From positions 131,501 through 195,500 of the forward strand of contig NZ_CP133470.1 of assembly GCF_031191205.1 (NCBI RefSeq): a stretch of 64,000 bases of DNA. Reading direction: 5' to 3'. The DNA comes from Haemophilus parainfluenzae ATCC 33392. Lineage in GTDB: Bacteria > Pseudomonadota > Gammaproteobacteria > Enterobacterales > Pasteurellaceae. The translations under genes and the position numbers were made by a program. How positions within the stretch are numbered: position 1 is the stretch's first letter; every line of letters starts with the position of its first letter. The notes beneath the pieces are model-generated. The model was not told where the DNA came from, did no database searches, and saw only the letters and a list, made by a program, of their open reading frames with translations. Shown piece after piece: positions 11,521 through 23,245 of this stretch.

Positions 11521-11549
11521 ATTAGACGAATGAGAACCTATTTCTTACA
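11521..11549 (-). promoter_or_regulatory. Putative ECF-sigma promoter of the MXKDX gene
   Basis: On the minus strand TGTAAG (11549-11544), a 15-bp spacer and CGTCTAAT (11528-11521) lie about 65 bp before the MXKDX start. The layout matches the site in front of doxX. The divergent sigma gene starts 20 bp away. Confidence 0.6.
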
Positions 11550-11568
11550 CATTTTCCAAGGAAAAAAT

Positions 11569-12117
11569 ATGGAAACCAGAATTTCCGATAAAGAACTGAT
11601 ACAAATTAGAGAGCAAATGCTGAAGTTTGCCACATTACAGGTGAGTAATCCTGTATTAGCTGAAGATTTGGTTCAAGAAAGTTTTTTGAGTGCATTTAAC
11701 AATCTCGAGCACTTTAAGCGACAAGCCGCATTTAAAACGTGGGTCTTTGCTATCTTAAAAAATAAAATCATCGATTTTCTTCGCCAGAAAGGCAAATTTG
11801 TCCTTGAAACCGAAATAGAAGATGAAGAACAAACCAATCATTTCTTTGATGAAGGGGGACACTGGAAAGCTGAACATTCTCCACTCGATCTCGAACTGAG
11901 CGAAAGTGCGGTCTATTCTGAAGAGTTCTGGCTGATTTTTGAAACTTGTTTAACTTGCCTACCGGCCAAACAAGCCAAGATTTTTATGATGAGAGAGTTT
12001 TTGGAATTATCTTCTGAAGAAATTTGCCAAGAAAATCAACTAAGCATAAGTAACTTGCACACGACACTCTATCGTGCCCGCTTACAACTTCAAAACTGCT
12101 TATCTCATAAACTTTAG
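11569..12117 (+). CDS. ECF RNA polymerase sigma factor
   Basis: A 182-residue sigma-70-family factor with only regions 2 and 4. Region 2 shows LAEDLVQESFLSAFNNLEHF and KTWVFAILKNKIIDFLR. Region 4 shows CLPAKQAKIFMMREFLELSS and a helix-turn-helix ending TLYRARLQLQNCL. The start at 11569 follows AAGGAAAAAAT; an upstream in-frame ATG at 11530 would sit inside the divergent promoter and is rejected. The next gene, 11 bp away, is a small zinc anti-sigma factor. Its likely targets are the two TGTAAG/CGNCTAAT promoters nearby. Confidence 0.88.
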   Translation: METRISDKELIQIREQMLKFATLQVSNPVLAEDLVQESFLSAFNNLEHFKRQAAFKTWVFAILKNKIIDFLRQKGKFVLETEIEDEEQTNHFFDEGGHWKAEHSPLDLELSESAVYSEEFWLIFETCLTCLPAKQAKIFMMREFLELSSEEICQENQLSISNLHTTLYRARLQLQNCLSHKL

Positions 12118-12128
12118 GGAGTGACTTT

Positions 12129-12296
12129 ATGAAATGTCGCCAAGCAACTCGCCTCATTTCAGATGCGCAAGAACGCCCATTAATGACTAAAGAAAAAATT
12201 GGGCTCAATTTGCATCTTGCCATCTGTACACATTGCCGTAAATTTCAACGAAATTGTGGCACATTGAGAAAATTAATGAAGGATTTCAAAGGATAA
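12129..12296 (+). CDS. Small zinc-binding anti-sigma factor
   Basis: A 55-residue product, MKCRQATRLISDAQERPLM and onward, with H29-x3-C33-x2-C36 (HLAICTHC), the signature of zinc anti-sigma (ZAS) domains. There is no membrane segment, so it would be a soluble cytoplasmic sensor that releases its sigma factor when the thiols are oxidised or bind metal. It follows the sigma gene by 11 bp. Family assignment is firm from the motif and position; the signal is inferred. Confidence 0.8.
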   Translation: MKCRQATRLISDAQERPLMTKEKIGLNLHLAICTHCRKFQRNCGTLRKLMKDFKG

Positions 12297-12297
12297 A

Positions 12298-12319
12298 AAG
12301 CGGAAGAAAACTTCCGCTT
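12298..12319. terminator. Bidirectional terminator between the anti-sigma gene and ytfJ
   Basis: A 9-bp stem AAGCGGAAG/CTTCCGCTT with an AAAA loop sits between two convergent genes. Confidence 0.7.
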
Positions 12320-12328
12320 ATAACTCTA

Positions 12329-12889
12329 TTACTTCGCGATTAACGCTGTTGCTCGTGAAATGACTTCCTTGACTTCATCATCCGTCAATTTACCTTCTTT
12401 CACAAATTGCACTTTGCCGGTTTTATCAAGCAAAATAATCACGCTATCTTTTTCACGTAATCCCCATGTATTTTTGACTGCACTTTTATCATCTAAAATC
12501 ACTTGGCTGTGGGCATTTTCTTTTTTGCCTTTTTCTGCACTACTTTTCACAAACATGCCTGTGCCCACAACGGCATCATCAGCGTTGATAATCGTCGTGG
12601 TTTGATATTTAGCTTGGTTAAAATGAGCAGCTTTAATAGCTTCGATCATCGCTTGATTTTTCTCTTTTGCCGCACTTCTGCCTGCAATATGCTGAATCAC
12701 ACGGACTTTGCCAGGTAATGCCGTTGAGCTCCACGATTTATACGCCACATCATTGCCATTTAAAGTGATTTCGCCCTTATCCGAAACCGTTACATTGGCT
12801 AAAAGTTGGTTAGGTTGGATATTGTGCGCGAATGCATTGATTGAGATTAAACTGCCCATCACTGCACTCAAAAGCATGATTTTTTTCAT
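12329..12889 (-). CDS. ytfJ: YtfJ-family periplasmic protein
   Basis: A 186-residue protein with a clear signal peptide ([20 protein letters not shown], then AHN). The mature part matches the YtfJ family: [29 protein letters not shown], and a C-terminal thioredoxin-like segment ([18 protein letters not shown]) without a CxxC pair. The function of YtfJ is not established. It converges on the sigma/anti-sigma pair across a shared terminator. Confidence 0.85.
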   Translation of the reverse strand: MKKIMLLSAVMGSLISINAFAHNIQPNQLLANVTVSDKGEITLNGNDVAYKSWSSTALPGKVRVIQHIAGRSAAKEKNQAMIEAIKAAHFNQAKYQTTTIINADDAVVGTGMFVKSSAEKGKKENAHSQVILDDKSAVKNTWGLREKDSVIILLDKTGKVQFVKEGKLTDDEVKEVISRATALIAK

Positions 12890-13000
12890 AAATACCTCAT
12901 AAATTCCGTGAAATTGCCCATTTTTTGGCGAATAGTCACTTTTTTGTTATACTCCGTGCGCATTATACTTTGCTTAAATCAGATAAAGAAGGAAAAAGAA

Positions 13001-13327
13001 ATGGATCAAATGCCAGCTTGCCCAAAATGTAAAGGCGAATATGTTTATCACGATTCTGTGAATTTTGTTTGCCCTGATTGCGGTAATGAATGGAATGGTA
13101 ACGAAGCAGTTGAAGTCGATGAAGATCAACTGATTGTTAAAGATAGCAACGGTAATTTATTAGCCGATGGCGATGATGTACTTTTAATTAAAGATTTAAA
13201 ATTAAAAGGTTCATCAGAAGTATTGAAGAAAGGCACGAAATTCAAAAATATCCGTTTAGTTAACGGAGATCACAACGTTGATTGTGGCAAAATCATGTTG
13301 AAATCAGAGTTCTTGAAAAAAGCTTAA
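13001..13327 (+). CDS. yjdM: YjdM/PhnA-type zinc-ribbon protein
   Basis: A 108-residue protein with an N-terminal zinc ribbon (CPKCKGEY then CPDCGNEW) and the conserved YjdM body ([36 protein letters not shown]). The start at 13001 follows AGAAGGAAAAAGAA; the longer in-frame extension to 12908 is hydrophobic and unconserved. Despite the older PhnA name, no link to phosphonate use is shown. It is a stand-alone gene before a strong terminator. Confidence 0.88.
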   Translation: MDQMPACPKCKGEYVYHDSVNFVCPDCGNEWNGNEAVEVDEDQLIVKDSNGNLLADGDDVLLIKDLKLKGSSEVLKKGTKFKNIRLVNGDHNVDCGKIMLKSEFLKKA

Positions 13328-13338
13328 GAATTCTCAAT

Positions 13339-13386
13339 AAAAAGAGCGGTCGATTTTAACGTTATTTTAAATCGACCGCTCTTTTT
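13339..13386. terminator. Bidirectional terminator (AAGAGCGGT variant pair)
   Basis: A 16-bp stem, AAAAAGAGCGGTCGAT with its complement ATCGACCGCTCTTTTT, separates yjdM from convergent pheA. Both arms carry GAGCGGT instead of the uptake core GTGCGGT. Confidence 0.88.
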
Positions 13387-13395
13387 TTATTTTCA

Positions 13396-14553
13396 TTATA
13401 CCTTCGCAGGCTTCACAATTTCACTTGGATAACAACCAAGCACTTTCAGATAATTACTGAACTGCTTAAGCTCTTCCAAGGCAATTTGGGTATCTGGATG
13501 ATGAATGTTTCCTTCAATCTCCAAATAGAACATTTCTTCCCAAGGTTTGCCATAAATAGGGCGCGATTCAAGCTTAGTCATATTGATACCGTGCTTTTTA
13601 AACACAAGTAAGGCGTCCACTAAAGAACCCGCTTGTTGCGATGTGGTCATCAACAATAAGGTTTTCGTGTGGATTTGCGGTGAAACTTCACGTGCTTGTT
13701 TTGCCACGACAATGAAACGAGTAATGTTGTTTTCTTGGTTGGCAATATTATGTTTTAACACATGTAAGCCGTAAAGCTTGCCACCATCTTCATTACCTAA
13801 TGCCGCAATATTCGGTTTATTCAAGCTTGCCACGAGCTGCATTGCATGAGAGCTACTTTCGCAGAACTCAATATGCACGCGCTCAAGACTTTGAATAAAT
13901 TGACTGCACTGCTGAATCACTTGTGGATGGCTATAAAGCGTATCAATTTTGCTTAAATCATCTTGCTCATTCACTAAAACACAGTGCTTGATAGGATAAG
14001 CCAACTCACCCACCAAAGATAAGGTGGTATGTTGAAGCAAATCATAAACCTCATTAATTGCACCTGATGTGGTGTTTTCTAAAGGAAGTACGCCATAATC
14101 AGCTTCTCCGCTTTCAACTTTTTCAAAAATTTGAGCAAAGGAATCGCAACTGATTTCAGCAAATTGTTGATGGTAGCGAGCCGCATAATTACGCGCAGCC
14201 AAATTAGAGTAAGAACCACGCTTGCCTAAGAAAGCGATATGTAACGTTTCTTCTCGTTGCTCATTGAGCTTTTTCTGCAAGTACACTTGTTGTGTTAATA
14301 CAGAATCTTCAATGATTTTTTGGAAGACTGACGTAATATACTGTGGTTCAAGCTGATAATTTTGGCTTTCAGCAAATTGCACAAGCTCCTGTAAGAGTTG
14401 TTGTTCTCGCTCTAAATCACGTAACGCTTTTTGCGTCACTTCTTTGCTTCTTACTACATCATATGCCAGACGATGACGCTCTGAAAGCAGCTTTAACAAG
14501 CTGCGATCAATTTGCGTAATTTGCTGACGAATTTCAGATAAATCTAATGCCAT
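13396..14553 (-). CDS. pheA: Bifunctional chorismate mutase/prephenate dehydratase
   Basis: P-protein of phenylalanine synthesis, 385 residues. The N-terminal 90 residues form the AroQ-type mutase ([20 protein letters not shown], with R11 and K-E-rich helices). The dehydratase follows ([34 protein letters not shown]) and then a C-terminal ACT domain with the phenylalanine site [17 protein letters not shown]. No leader peptide or attenuator was found in the 8-bp gap to ushA, so it may be read from upstream. Confidence 0.95.
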   Translation of the reverse strand: MALDLSEIRQQITQIDRSLLKLLSERHRLAYDVVRSKEVTQKALRDLEREQQLLQELVQFAESQNYQLEPQYITSVFQKIIEDSVLTQQVYLQKKLNEQREETLHIAFLGKRGSYSNLAARNYAARYHQQFAEISCDSFAQIFEKVESGEADYGVLPLENTTSGAINEVYDLLQHTTLSLVGELAYPIKHCVLVNEQDDLSKIDTLYSHPQVIQQCSQFIQSLERVHIEFCESSSHAMQLVASLNKPNIAALGNEDGGKLYGLHVLKHNIANQENNITRFIVVAKQAREVSPQIHTKTLLLMTTSQQAGSLVDALLVFKKHGINMTKLESRPIYGKPWEEMFYLEIEGNIHHPDTQIALEELKQFSNYLKVLGCYPSEIVKPAKV

Positions 14554-14561
14554 TTCATTCC

Positions 14562-16202
14562 TTACTTAAAGGTTACTTCATTATGAGGGATGTATTTTTC
14601 AGCATTAATAGGTGAATTTTTCTCAAAAAATTCTTTTAAAACATCCGCATCAATAAAACCTGTGTTAACGAAAGTTGGATTTTTAGTCATAACCGGATAA
14701 CCATCTCCACCCGCCGCATTATAACTTGGTAAAGAAATACGGTAAGTTTTATTTAAATCTAATGGTTTACCTTGAATTTTCACATTTTCAACTTTCTTCT
14801 CCGCACGATTTACTGTCATGCTGATACCTGAATATTGTGCATAGGCACCAGAATCCACTTCTTTCAATGCGACTACATTTAAATAATCCAGTAATTCTTT
14901 ACCGGTTAATTCAAAATAGCTCACAATATTACCAAATGGATGGATTTTTAAAATATCTTTATAAGTTACATCACCTTCTTGGATAGAATCACGAATACCA
15001 CCTGAGTTCATGATACCAATGTCTGCTTTCGCTTTTTGACGTTGTGCTTCTGCAATTAAGTGACCAAGGTTAGTTTGTTCAAAACGAATAATGGTACGAT
15101 CACCCTCTAACTTACCGTTTAATTTACCCACTTTTTGGCTTAATAACGCATCACCTTTATCTTGGTAAGATTTTAAAAGTTTTTCCATTTCTGGATCTTG
15201 TGGAATCTCTTCTGCGTAATTTACGTATTCCGTTTTACCGTCTTCTTTTTTTATTTTCTTCTTCAAGTTCACTGGAATTAATTGATAATTCACTAATTTT
15301 AATTCACCATTTTTGAACTCAAAGTCAGCTCGACCAACATATTTGCCCCATTCAAAGGCCTGCATAATCCAAGTACCATTTTGGAAATCTGGTTTACATG
15401 GCTGAGTAGGTTGATAATCTTTAATCCATACGCCTTTTTCATCCACGCAAATCGAATCATGGCTGTGACCACCGATAATCATATCGAATGCACCTTTATC
15501 TAAATTACGTGCAAGACTCACATCACCTGGTGCATTTGAACCATGTTTCGCATCATAATAATAGCCCATATGCGTTAAAGCGATTTTTACATCCGGCTTA
15601 ACTTTTTCATTTAGCTCTTTTAATGTGGCTTTTGCTACCGTTGTTGGATCTTCAAACTTCACATTATGAAGGTATTCTGGGTTGCCTAATTTTGCAGTAT
15701 CCTCAGTAGTTAAACCGACCACTGCAATTTTAAGATCTTGTTTATTTAAAATCGTATAAGGCTTAACTAAGGTTTTACCTGTTTTCGTATTAATCACGTT
15801 TGCAGATAAGAATGGGAAATTTGCCCATTTTTCTTGCATATCAAGAATTTGTAGTGGATTATCAAACTCGTGGTTACCTAATACAGTTGCCTCATAGCCC
15901 ATTGCGTTCATTGCTTTAATATCTGGTTCTGCTGTTTGCATATCTGACTCAGGTACACCAGTATTAAAATCACCTGCATTTAATAAAATAAGTGAGCCAC
16001 CTTTTTGCTCGACTTCAGCTTTTACGCGATTAACAATTGTTTTGTGAGCAGGAAAGCCATATTCACCTTTTGCATTCGGCCAAAAATGTCCGTGCGTATC
16101 ATTAGTGTGCAATATGGTAAATTGATAGGTTTTGCCCTGTTCATATGCCATTGCAGCAGAAGTTGCTAGCACAAGAGGAAGCACGGTAAATAATTTTTTC
16201 AT
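14562..16202 (-). CDS. ushA: Periplasmic 5'-nucleotidase/UDP-sugar hydrolase
   Basis: A 546-residue secreted metallophosphatase. A signal peptide (first 19 residues, cut AMA-YEQ) is followed by the calcineurin-like domain with dimetal ligands in [24 protein letters not shown] and GGHSHD, then the 5'-nucleotidase C-terminal domain ([11 protein letters not shown]). It tracks E. coli UshA more closely than the NAD nucleotidase NadN ([32 protein letters not shown]). It would hydrolyse UDP-sugars and nucleotides for salvage. It is 8 bp upstream of pheA. Confidence 0.92.
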   Translation of the reverse strand: MKKLFTVLPLVLATSAAMAYEQGKTYQFTILHTNDTHGHFWPNAKGEYGFPAHKTIVNRVKAEVEQKGGSLILLNAGDFNTGVPESDMQTAEPDIKAMNAMGYEATVLGNHEFDNPLQILDMQEKWANFPFLSANVINTKTGKTLVKPYTILNKQDLKIAVVGLTTEDTAKLGNPEYLHNVKFEDPTTVAKATLKELNEKVKPDVKIALTHMGYYYDAKHGSNAPGDVSLARNLDKGAFDMIIGGHSHDSICVDEKGVWIKDYQPTQPCKPDFQNGTWIMQAFEWGKYVGRADFEFKNGELKLVNYQLIPVNLKKKIKKEDGKTEYVNYAEEIPQDPEMEKLLKSYQDKGDALLSQKVGKLNGKLEGDRTIIRFEQTNLGHLIAEAQRQKAKADIGIMNSGGIRDSIQEGDVTYKDILKIHPFGNIVSYFELTGKELLDYLNVVALKEVDSGAYAQYSGISMTVNRAEKKVENVKIQGKPLDLNKTYRISLPSYNAAGGDGYPVMTKNPTFVNTGFIDADVLKEFFEKNSPINAEKYIPHNEVTFK

Positions 16203-16276
16203 AATAAAAATACCTCTATTTTTGACCGCTCTTTACCTTCGCTAAAAACAAAAATAACAGAGCAAGATGGGAAATA

Positions 16277-16311
16277 AAAAAGCTATACTCCCGGAAGAAG
16301 TATAGCTTTTT
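16277..16311 (-). terminator. Terminator at the end of the dcw-lpxC operon
   Basis: A 13-bp stem AAAAAGCTATACT/AGTATAGCTTTTT with a 9-base loop lies 13 bp after the lpxC stop. Confidence 0.85.
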
Positions 16312-16323
16312 AACAAAACATTG

Positions 16324-17241
16324 TTAGATTAATACCTGCACAGGCGCAACATAACCTTGTGGAACTTGTTTCTTATCTTCAAAGGTAACAAATTCCCACG
16401 CTTCCTGATCGGCAAGTACAGCACGGAGTAATTTATTATTTAAACCATGACCCGATTTATAAGCTTTGAAATCACCGATGATGTTATAGCCACACATATA
16501 AAGATCGCCAATCGCATCAAGCATCTTGTGACGAACCAATTCATCTCTGAAGCGTAACCCATCTTCATTTAAGATACGGTAATCATCTAATACGATGGCA
16601 TTATCTAAGCTACCACCTAACGCAAGACCTTGAGATTGAAGATACTCAATATCTTTCATGAAACCAAAGGTTCTTGCACGACTAATTTGATGTACGAATG
16701 CTTGTGCAGAGAAATCCATCACATAATTACGTACATTTTTACTAATCGCTGGATGATCAAAATCGATTGTAAAATCTAAACGGAAACCATTATAAGGTTT
16801 AAATTCTGCCCATTTGTCACCGTCTTCTACTCGTACATTTTTCTTAATACGAATAAATTTCTTTGGTGCATTTTGTTCTTCAATACCAGCATCTAAAAGC
16901 AAGTAAATGAATGGGCTTGCACTACCGTCCATGATTGGAATTTCAGGTGCATCAACTTCAATGATAATATTATCGATACCTAAACCCGCTAATGCTGCGT
17001 TTAAGTGTTCTACGGTTGAAACACGTACACCGTGTTCATTCACAAGTGCAGTACAAAGCATTGTATCACGCACTGAATCAGCATTCGCAGGGAAAGTCAC
17101 CGGCGGATTAAGATCGGTACGGCAGTAAATTACACCAGTATTCGGCATAGCTGGACGCAACGTTAACGTTACTTTTTTGCCGCTATGTAAGCCTACACCT
17201 GTTACTTTAATGCTTTGTTTTAATGTTCTTTGTTTAATCAT
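16324..17241 (-). CDS. lpxC: UDP-3-O-acyl-N-acetylglucosamine deacetylase
   Basis: First committed step of lipid A synthesis. The 305-residue product is full length and has the zinc ligands in SVEHLNAAL (H79 region) and [11 protein letters not shown] (His and Asp of HKxxD), plus the catalytic Glu segment MDGSASPF. It is last in the minus-strand dcw cluster, following ftsZ by 41 bp, the standard order. Confidence 0.97.
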   Translation of the reverse strand: MIKQRTLKQSIKVTGVGLHSGKKVTLTLRPAMPNTGVIYCRTDLNPPVTFPANADSVRDTMLCTALVNEHGVRVSTVEHLNAALAGLGIDNIIIEVDAPEIPIMDGSASPFIYLLLDAGIEEQNAPKKFIRIKKNVRVEDGDKWAEFKPYNGFRLDFTIDFDHPAISKNVRNYVMDFSAQAFVHQISRARTFGFMKDIEYLQSQGLALGGSLDNAIVLDDYRILNEDGLRFRDELVRHKMLDAIGDLYMCGYNIIGDFKAYKSGHGLNNKLLRAVLADQEAWEFVTFEDKKQVPQGYVAPVQVLI

Positions 17242-17282
17242 CTCTTTTACCTTATTGCTTCACAACAAGATTACTTTTACTC

Positions 17283-18590
17283 TTATTTCTCATCACGACC
17301 AAATGATGCCGGATTAAAGAAATTAGGATTATTTCTTAACTGTTCTAAACGGCTTGGATCAAGCGGTTTATTTAAGTTACCGTATTGCGGATTTTGTTCC
17401 TGTGCTGGTTCTGGTTGTGGATTATGTCTTAATGCATCTAAACCATGTAAACCAACTGGCGGTTGAGGTTGAATCGTTTCTTGCGCTACAGGCTGTTGAA
17501 CTGGGGCTTGTTGTACTGCTGCTTGAGGACGAGCAATTACGACTGGCTCAGCCGCAACAACATCACCTAAACCTGTTGCAACGATCGTGACACGAATTTC
17601 ATTGCTCATTTCAGGGACTAAACTGGTACCCACAACGATAGTCGCGTCTTCTGATGCAAAGCTACCTACTGTGTCACCCACCACGTTAAATTCGTCAAAG
17701 CCGAGATCCATACCTGAGGTAATATTAACAAGAATACCTTTAGCATTAGAAAGATCGACTTTCTCTAATAAATCATTTTTAATTGCAAGACGCGCAGCTT
17801 CTTCTGCACGACCTGCACCTGGTTCACTTTGAGCTGAACCGAAACCAATCATTGCTTGGCCCATTTCCGACATAACGGTTCTTACGTCTGCAAAGTCCAC
17901 GTTGATTAAACCTGGAGACGTAATCATATCGGAGATGCCCATAACAGAGTTACGTAATACGTCGTTTGCAGCAGCAAAAGCATCAATTAAGGTTGCATTT
18001 TTAGGGAGAACTTTTTGGATTTGTTGGTTAGGAATAATGATCATTGAATCCACATATTGTGAAAGATCTTTAATCCCTAATTCAGCAAATTGCATACGTT
18101 TTTTGCCTTCAAAGCTAAATGGCTTAGTAACAACAGCAACGGTTAAAATACCTAATTCTTTCGCGACTTTAGCGACGATTGGTGCGGCACCAGTACCTGT
18201 ACCACCGCCCATACCGGCTGCGATAAAGACCATGTCTGCACCTTCAAGCATTTTACGGATTTCTTCTTGGTCATCTTCAGCCGCTTTACGACCCACATTT
18301 GGATTTGCACCCGCACCAAGACCTTTCGTTGTAGCCCCACCAATTTGTACAGTTTGTTGAACTTGGCTTTTGCGTAATGCTTGCGCATCGGTATTCACCG
18401 CATAAAATACGATTTTACCGTGTTCTTCGCTATCAATTGCACTTTCGCCCAAGAAATTACCATTGAATTCTTGTTGCACCATGTTAGCAACCATGTGGTT
18501 AACTGCGTTACCGCCGCCTCCACCGACACCGACAACCTTAATCAGTGCACCTGTTTGCTCTTCAAAATCACCATACTCTGGGTATAACAT
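17283..18590 (-). CDS. ftsZ: Cell division protein FtsZ
   Basis: Tubulin-like GTPase that forms the division ring. The 435-residue product has the GTP-binding motif [10 protein letters not shown], the T7 loop region ([11 protein letters not shown]) and a long Gln/Pro-rich linker ([20 protein letters not shown]). The tail reads [21 protein letters not shown] do not see the canonical DIPxFLR peptide that binds FtsA and ZipA in enterobacteria, so the tail is lineage-specific or divergent. The start [12 protein letters not shown] is well placed after the ftsA stop. Confidence 0.96.
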   Translation of the reverse strand: MLYPEYGDFEEQTGALIKVVGVGGGGGNAVNHMVANMVQQEFNGNFLGESAIDSEEHGKIVFYAVNTDAQALRKSQVQQTVQIGGATTKGLGAGANPNVGRKAAEDDQEEIRKMLEGADMVFIAAGMGGGTGTGAAPIVAKVAKELGILTVAVVTKPFSFEGKKRMQFAELGIKDLSQYVDSMIIIPNQQIQKVLPKNATLIDAFAAANDVLRNSVMGISDMITSPGLINVDFADVRTVMSEMGQAMIGFGSAQSEPGAGRAEEAARLAIKNDLLEKVDLSNAKGILVNITSGMDLGFDEFNVVGDTVGSFASEDATIVVGTSLVPEMSNEIRVTIVATGLGDVVAAEPVVIARPQAAVQQAPVQQPVAQETIQPQPPVGLHGLDALRHNPQPEPAQEQNPQYGNLNKPLDPSRLEQLRNNPNFFNPASFGRDEK

Positions 18591-18676
18591 TTGCTGTTCT
18601 CCGTTACTGCTAATACTCTGCTAGCATATTAATAAAAGTTAAATCTTTCTTATTGTAAATGAAAAAGTCAAAATTA

Positions 18677-19951
18677 TCAAAATTCTGATTTCACTTTGTT
18701 GAAAATATTTTTAAGGCCTTTCCAGAATTTTTTACCTAATGCTTCATCGCCATAATTACTATCCACAGGATCATTATCACTATTTTGATGATGATATTGT
18801 AGCAATCCCACGACTGTTGAATATTGCGGACGATTTACATAATCTGTTAACCCCGTGATATTTAGTGGACTACCAATACGCACCTGGCAACCAAATACAC
18901 TTGATGCACAATCTTTTAAGTCTTCAATCTGTGCACCACCACCAGTGATAACGACCCCCGCAATTAATTCAAATTTAATATGTTTGGTTTCTAAATCTGC
19001 TTTAAGCTTATCTAATTCGTCCTTAACAACGCCTAATAGTTCAATATATCTTGCTGAAGTGATTAAAGATAAATCACTTTTTGTTAAAGCACGTGGTGCT
19101 CGACCACCAATACTTGCCACTTCAATTTTTTTATCACCATGTAAACGTGCCGGATATAATGCACTTGCATAGTTCACTTTAATGCGTTCTGCTTCTGCAC
19201 GAGAAACGGTACATGCATGGGCAATATCATTGGTTACAATGTTCCCTGCGTAAGGAATAACTTTACTGAAACGCAATGAGCCATTGGTATAAACCATCAT
19301 ATTCATGGTGCCTGCACCGAAATCAATCAAGCAAACACCAAGATCCTTTTCATCTTCAGTTAAAACAGAATGTGTTGCTGCAAAGCCGGAAAACACAACT
19401 TTATCAACTTGTAATCCACAACGCTCAACTGCTTTTTTCAAGTTATTTTGCCAGTCTTGGTGACATGCAATTAAGTGTACGTTTGCTTTTAAACGAACAC
19501 CTTGTAAACCTAATGGATTTTTAATATTAACTTGTTTATCTACGGCATATTCTTGTGGAATGATGTGTAATAAAGAAAGCCCCTCAGGTAATTTCACTGA
19601 GCTTGCTGTATGCAAAGCATCATCGATTTCATCTTGAGTCACTTCATTTTCAGAAATAGCAACAAAGCCGCTCTCATTCAAGCTTTGAATATGTTCACCT
19701 GTAATCGCAAGAGTCACGCTCATAATTTGGCAATCGGCCATTGATTCAGCTGCCTCAATAGCACGTTGGATAGAATTAACAACGGCATCTAAATCAGTAA
19801 TACTGCCACGATCAATCCCTTTTGATGGACAACTACCTACACCAAGTACATTTACTACGCCATCAGGAAGGACTTCCCCAACAACAGCAACAACTTTTGA
19901 TGTACCAACTTCAAGACCTACAATTACTTTCGGTTCCAACTCTTTTGCCAT
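18677..19951 (-). CDS. ftsA: Cell division protein FtsA
   Basis: Actin-like ATPase that tethers FtsZ to the membrane. The 424-residue product has phosphate-binding loops [17 protein letters not shown] and [14 protein letters not shown], the SHS2-type insert, and a C-terminal amphipathic helix ([18 protein letters not shown]) for membrane binding. It sits between ftsQ and ftsZ in the conserved order. Confidence 0.97.
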   Translation of the reverse strand: MAKELEPKVIVGLEVGTSKVVAVVGEVLPDGVVNVLGVGSCPSKGIDRGSITDLDAVVNSIQRAIEAAESMADCQIMSVTLAITGEHIQSLNESGFVAISENEVTQDEIDDALHTASSVKLPEGLSLLHIIPQEYAVDKQVNIKNPLGLQGVRLKANVHLIACHQDWQNNLKKAVERCGLQVDKVVFSGFAATHSVLTEDEKDLGVCLIDFGAGTMNMMVYTNGSLRFSKVIPYAGNIVTNDIAHACTVSRAEAERIKVNYASALYPARLHGDKKIEVASIGGRAPRALTKSDLSLITSARYIELLGVVKDELDKLKADLETKHIKFELIAGVVITGGGAQIEDLKDCASSVFGCQVRIGSPLNITGLTDYVNRPQYSTVVGLLQYHHQNSDNDPVDSNYGDEALGKKFWKGLKNIFNKVKSEF

Positions 19952-19980
19952 TTTCTTATTACACCCAATGAATTATTTTT

Positions 19981-20766
19981 TTATTTCTCTATCAATCCAA
20001 CCGCTGCTGATGCAGATGCATAGCGCAAATCTACATAATCAATTCGTTTACCTTCAGGCACTTCAATTTGTGGATAAATCGTTACAAATCGATCTAATTT
20101 TGGTTTCCAATCCCCGCGCCCAAGTTTCAATACTATATCATTATCTAGCGTAACTTGCCACGCACCACGATCATCAATTGTTACGCCTTTAACCAGCAAA
20201 TTTTTCGCCTTAAAATCAGCAAAAATTTGATTCCAAGCCTCTAATACCTTCAAGCTTTGATAATCCGGCCCCCCTAAATAAGGTAAAGCTTTTTCTTTTA
20301 ACTTATCCATCGGCAATTGGAAAACCGTTCCATCTTTTGTAACAAACTCTGTTTTATTCCAAATGGCAACTGGCTGATATTCTGATAACCAAATACTTAA
20401 ACGATTTGGCCAAATTTTACGAACCACCGCACCTTTTACCCAAGGAATCGTTTTAAGCTGCTCTTGAATTTGCTTGACGTCTTGTCCCCAAAAGCCCTTG
20501 AGAGATCCCATTTTAAGCAATACGTCTTGCACATCTGGATAAGTGGTAAATTCATTTTGACCGACTAAGGCATAGGCAGTAATTTTTCTATCACCGTCTA
20601 AGCTTTCAAGCCAACTTTGCCAGTTTGAATAAACAAAATACCCTAGCCCTGCACAAAGTAACACCAAAGCAAGTTTAATCTGCAACATGAAACGGAATTT
20701 ACCTTCTCCGTTGGATGAGCGACCAAATTGCGTTGGCGGTGTATTTTTGCGCTTAATTACATTCAT
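19981..20766 (-). CDS. ftsQ: Cell division protein FtsQ
   Basis: Bitopic divisome protein of 261 residues. A cytoplasmic tail is followed by one membrane helix (LQIKLALVLLCAGLGYFVYS), a POTRA domain (ITAYALVGQNEFTTYPDVQ) and the beta domain, which binds FtsB/FtsL. The start shares a base with the ddl stop (TAATG), so translation is coupled. Confidence 0.95.
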   Translation of the reverse strand: MNVIKRKNTPPTQFGRSSNGEGKFRFMLQIKLALVLLCAGLGYFVYSNWQSWLESLDGDRKITAYALVGQNEFTTYPDVQDVLLKMGSLKGFWGQDVKQIQEQLKTIPWVKGAVVRKIWPNRLSIWLSEYQPVAIWNKTEFVTKDGTVFQLPMDKLKEKALPYLGGPDYQSLKVLEAWNQIFADFKAKNLLVKGVTIDDRGAWQVTLDNDIVLKLGRGDWKPKLDRFVTIYPQIEVPEGKRIDYVDLRYASASAAVGLIEK

Positions 20767-21686
20767 TACGCACTCAACTCCAAAATTTTCACGACGAGTT
20801 GTTCAAATGAAATACCGACTGTTGACGCAGATTTAGGGAATAAACTGTGACTTGTCATGCCTGGGTTCGTGTTTACTTCTACTAAACGGAAATTACCTTG
20901 TGCATCGGTCATTACATCAATGCGACTCCAACCACGACAACCCACAACGTCATAAGCACGTTTAACTAATTTCGCTAATTCTTGCTCTCGTTCAGCTGAA
21001 AGACCCGCTGGGCAAAAATATTGAGTGTTATCTGAAATATATTTCGCATCGTAATCATAAAACTCACCTTCTGGCACAATGCGAACAGCAGGCAATACTT
21101 CACCACCTAAAACAGGCACTGTTAATTCATCGCCAGCCAACCATTCTTCAATCAAAATGGTGTTATCAAATTTAAGTGCATAATCGACCGCACTTTTTAA
21201 TTCTTCGACTGCTTTTACTTTCGTTAAACCGACACTTGAACCTTCAAGAGATGGCTTAACCATCAAAGGTAAACCTAACTTTTCGACCACAGCTTGTGGG
21301 TTTAGTTCGTGAGCGTTTTCTTTGGTTACAATCTCCATATCGGCAACAGGTAAACCAAAGGCTTTCCACAACATTTTAGTACGCATTTTATCCATGGTTA
21401 ATGCTGAAGCCATCACTCCACAACCGGTGTAAGGCAAGCCGATTTGTTCTAATAAACCTTGCATAGTGCCATCTTCACCACCGCGACCATGTAAAATGTT
21501 AAAAACGCGATCAAAACCATCTGCTTTTAAATTCGCGACATTATATTCTTTAGGATCGATACCGTGTGCATTATAACCTTGGCTTACTAAGGCGTTTAAC
21601 ACAGCTGCACCAGAATTAAGAGACACTTCACGTTCAGCTGATGTGCCGCCTAACAACACAGCAATTTTTTCTTGTTTTAAATTCAT
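20766..21686 (-). CDS. ddl: D-alanine--D-alanine ligase
   Basis: ATP-grasp ligase forming the D-Ala-D-Ala end of the muropeptide precursor. The start at 21686 ([20 protein letters not shown]) gives 306 residues matching DdlB; an in-frame ATG at 21719 adds 11 lysine-rich residues and is not conserved. Motifs include [24 protein letters not shown] and [13 protein letters not shown]. An uptake sequence (AAAAGTGCGGTT) lies in the gap to murC. Confidence 0.95.
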   Translation of the reverse strand: MNLKQEKIAVLLGGTSAEREVSLNSGAAVLNALVSQGYNAHGIDPKEYNVANLKADGFDRVFNILHGRGGEDGTMQGLLEQIGLPYTGCGVMASALTMDKMRTKMLWKAFGLPVADMEIVTKENAHELNPQAVVEKLGLPLMVKPSLEGSSVGLTKVKAVEELKSAVDYALKFDNTILIEEWLAGDELTVPVLGGEVLPAVRIVPEGEFYDYDAKYISDNTQYFCPAGLSAEREQELAKLVKRAYDVVGCRGWSRIDVMTDAQGNFRLVEVNTNPGMTSHSLFPKSASTVGISFEQLVVKILELSA

Positions 21687-21743
21687 TGTTTTATCCTGTT
21701 TTCTTTTTATTTTCATCAAAAGTGCGGTTATTTTTCGATGTAT

Positions 21744-23171
21744 TTATGCTTTCCAACATTCTGCTAAACCACGAGAAATTTTGCTTACACTTCCCGCGCC
21801 TTGGGCAAGAATTAAATCGCCATCTTGAATAATTTGATCTAACACATCACCGAGTTGTTCCGTATCAGAAACTAAAATTGGATCGACTTTTCCTAGATTA
21901 CGAATAGAACGACAAAGTGCTTTACTGTCTGCACCAACGATTGGTGTTTCGCCTGCCGCATACACATCTAACATAATCAAGGCATCCACTTGGGATAAGA
22001 CTTGTACGAAATCATCAAATAAATCGCGAGTACGTGAATAACGGTGAGGTTGGAAAATCATCACAATACGTTTATCTCCCCAGCCTTCACGTGCTGCTTT
22101 GATGGTCACGCCAACTTCAGTTGGGTGATGGCCATAATCATCCACTAAGCGTACTTTACCATTTGGACGAATAAACTCACCTAATTGGTCGAAACGTCTG
22201 CCTGCCCCTTGGAAGTCTGCAAGCGCTTCTAAAATCGCTTCATTGCCAATGCCTTCTTCTTTTGCTACTGCAAGTGCGGCTGTCGCATTTAACGCATTGT
22301 GTTTACCTGGAACATTCAATAATACATTGATGCGTTCACCACTTGGACAAACTACGGTGTAATGACCTTGGAAACCTGTTTGTTCATAATCTTCGATATG
22401 ATAGTCAGCATGTTCACTGAAACCATAAGTTAACACTTGGCGTCCAACTTGAGGAACAAGCTCCATTAACACAGTATCATCAGCGCACATAACCGCTAAG
22501 CCATAAAACGGCAAGTTATGTAAAAATTTCACATAGGTGGCTTTCATTTTCTCAAAGTCACCTTCATAGGTATCCATATGATCCGGCTCAATATTCGTCA
22601 CAACAGAAACCATTGGCTGTAAGTGTAAGAAAGAGGCATCGCTTTCATCTGCTTCAGCGATTAAATAACGACTTGCACCTAAATGCGCATTTTTACCGGC
22701 TGATTTAACTAAACCACCATTAACGAAAGTTGGATCCAGTTTCGCTTGAGTATAAATCATCGAAATCATGGCAGTGGTTGTGGTTTTACCATGGGTACCA
22801 GCCACCGCAATACCATGACGGAAACGCATAATTTCAGCTAACATTTGTGCTCGCTGAATCACGGGAATACGATTTTGCTTAGCGGCGATTAATTCTGGGT
22901 TATCTTCATGGATCGCGCTTGATACCACAACCACACTCGCCCCTTGCACATTTTCCGCTTGGTGACCAATGAAAATTTTTGCGCCAGCTTGAGCAAGACG
23001 CTGAGTCACGACACCATCTGCAATATCAGAACCAGAGATATCATAACCTTCATTTAATAAAATTTCGGCAATCCCACTCATACCGGCGCCGCCGATACCA
23101 ATGAAATGAATTTGTTGAACCCGACGCATCTCAGGAATAATTTTTCTAATCTCGTCCGAAATATGTTTCAT
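21744..23171 (-). CDS. murC: UDP-N-acetylmuramate--L-alanine ligase
   Basis: Adds L-alanine to UDP-MurNAc in peptidoglycan synthesis. The 475-residue Mur ligase has an N-terminal Rossmann site ([19 protein letters not shown]), the ATP loop [11 protein letters not shown], and the C-terminal domain opening [10 protein letters not shown]. Position between murG and ddl is standard. Confidence 0.97.
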   Translation of the reverse strand: MKHISDEIRKIIPEMRRVQQIHFIGIGGAGMSGIAEILLNEGYDISGSDIADGVVTQRLAQAGAKIFIGHQAENVQGASVVVVSSAIHEDNPELIAAKQNRIPVIQRAQMLAEIMRFRHGIAVAGTHGKTTTTAMISMIYTQAKLDPTFVNGGLVKSAGKNAHLGASRYLIAEADESDASFLHLQPMVSVVTNIEPDHMDTYEGDFEKMKATYVKFLHNLPFYGLAVMCADDTVLMELVPQVGRQVLTYGFSEHADYHIEDYEQTGFQGHYTVVCPSGERINVLLNVPGKHNALNATAALAVAKEEGIGNEAILEALADFQGAGRRFDQLGEFIRPNGKVRLVDDYGHHPTEVGVTIKAAREGWGDKRIVMIFQPHRYSRTRDLFDDFVQVLSQVDALIMLDVYAAGETPIVGADSKALCRSIRNLGKVDPILVSDTEQLGDVLDQIIQDGDLILAQGAGSVSKISRGLAECWKA

Positions 23172-23245
23172 ATTATTTCACCTTTATTTTTAACCGCACT
23201 TTTAGGTTAAGGTTTTTTATTTACTATCCCTCAACTTCTCTGTTC

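Noticed and set aside
11984..12223. Minus-strand frame over the end of the sigma gene
   Set aside because: It overlaps the ECF sigma and anti-sigma genes, whose motifs are clear.
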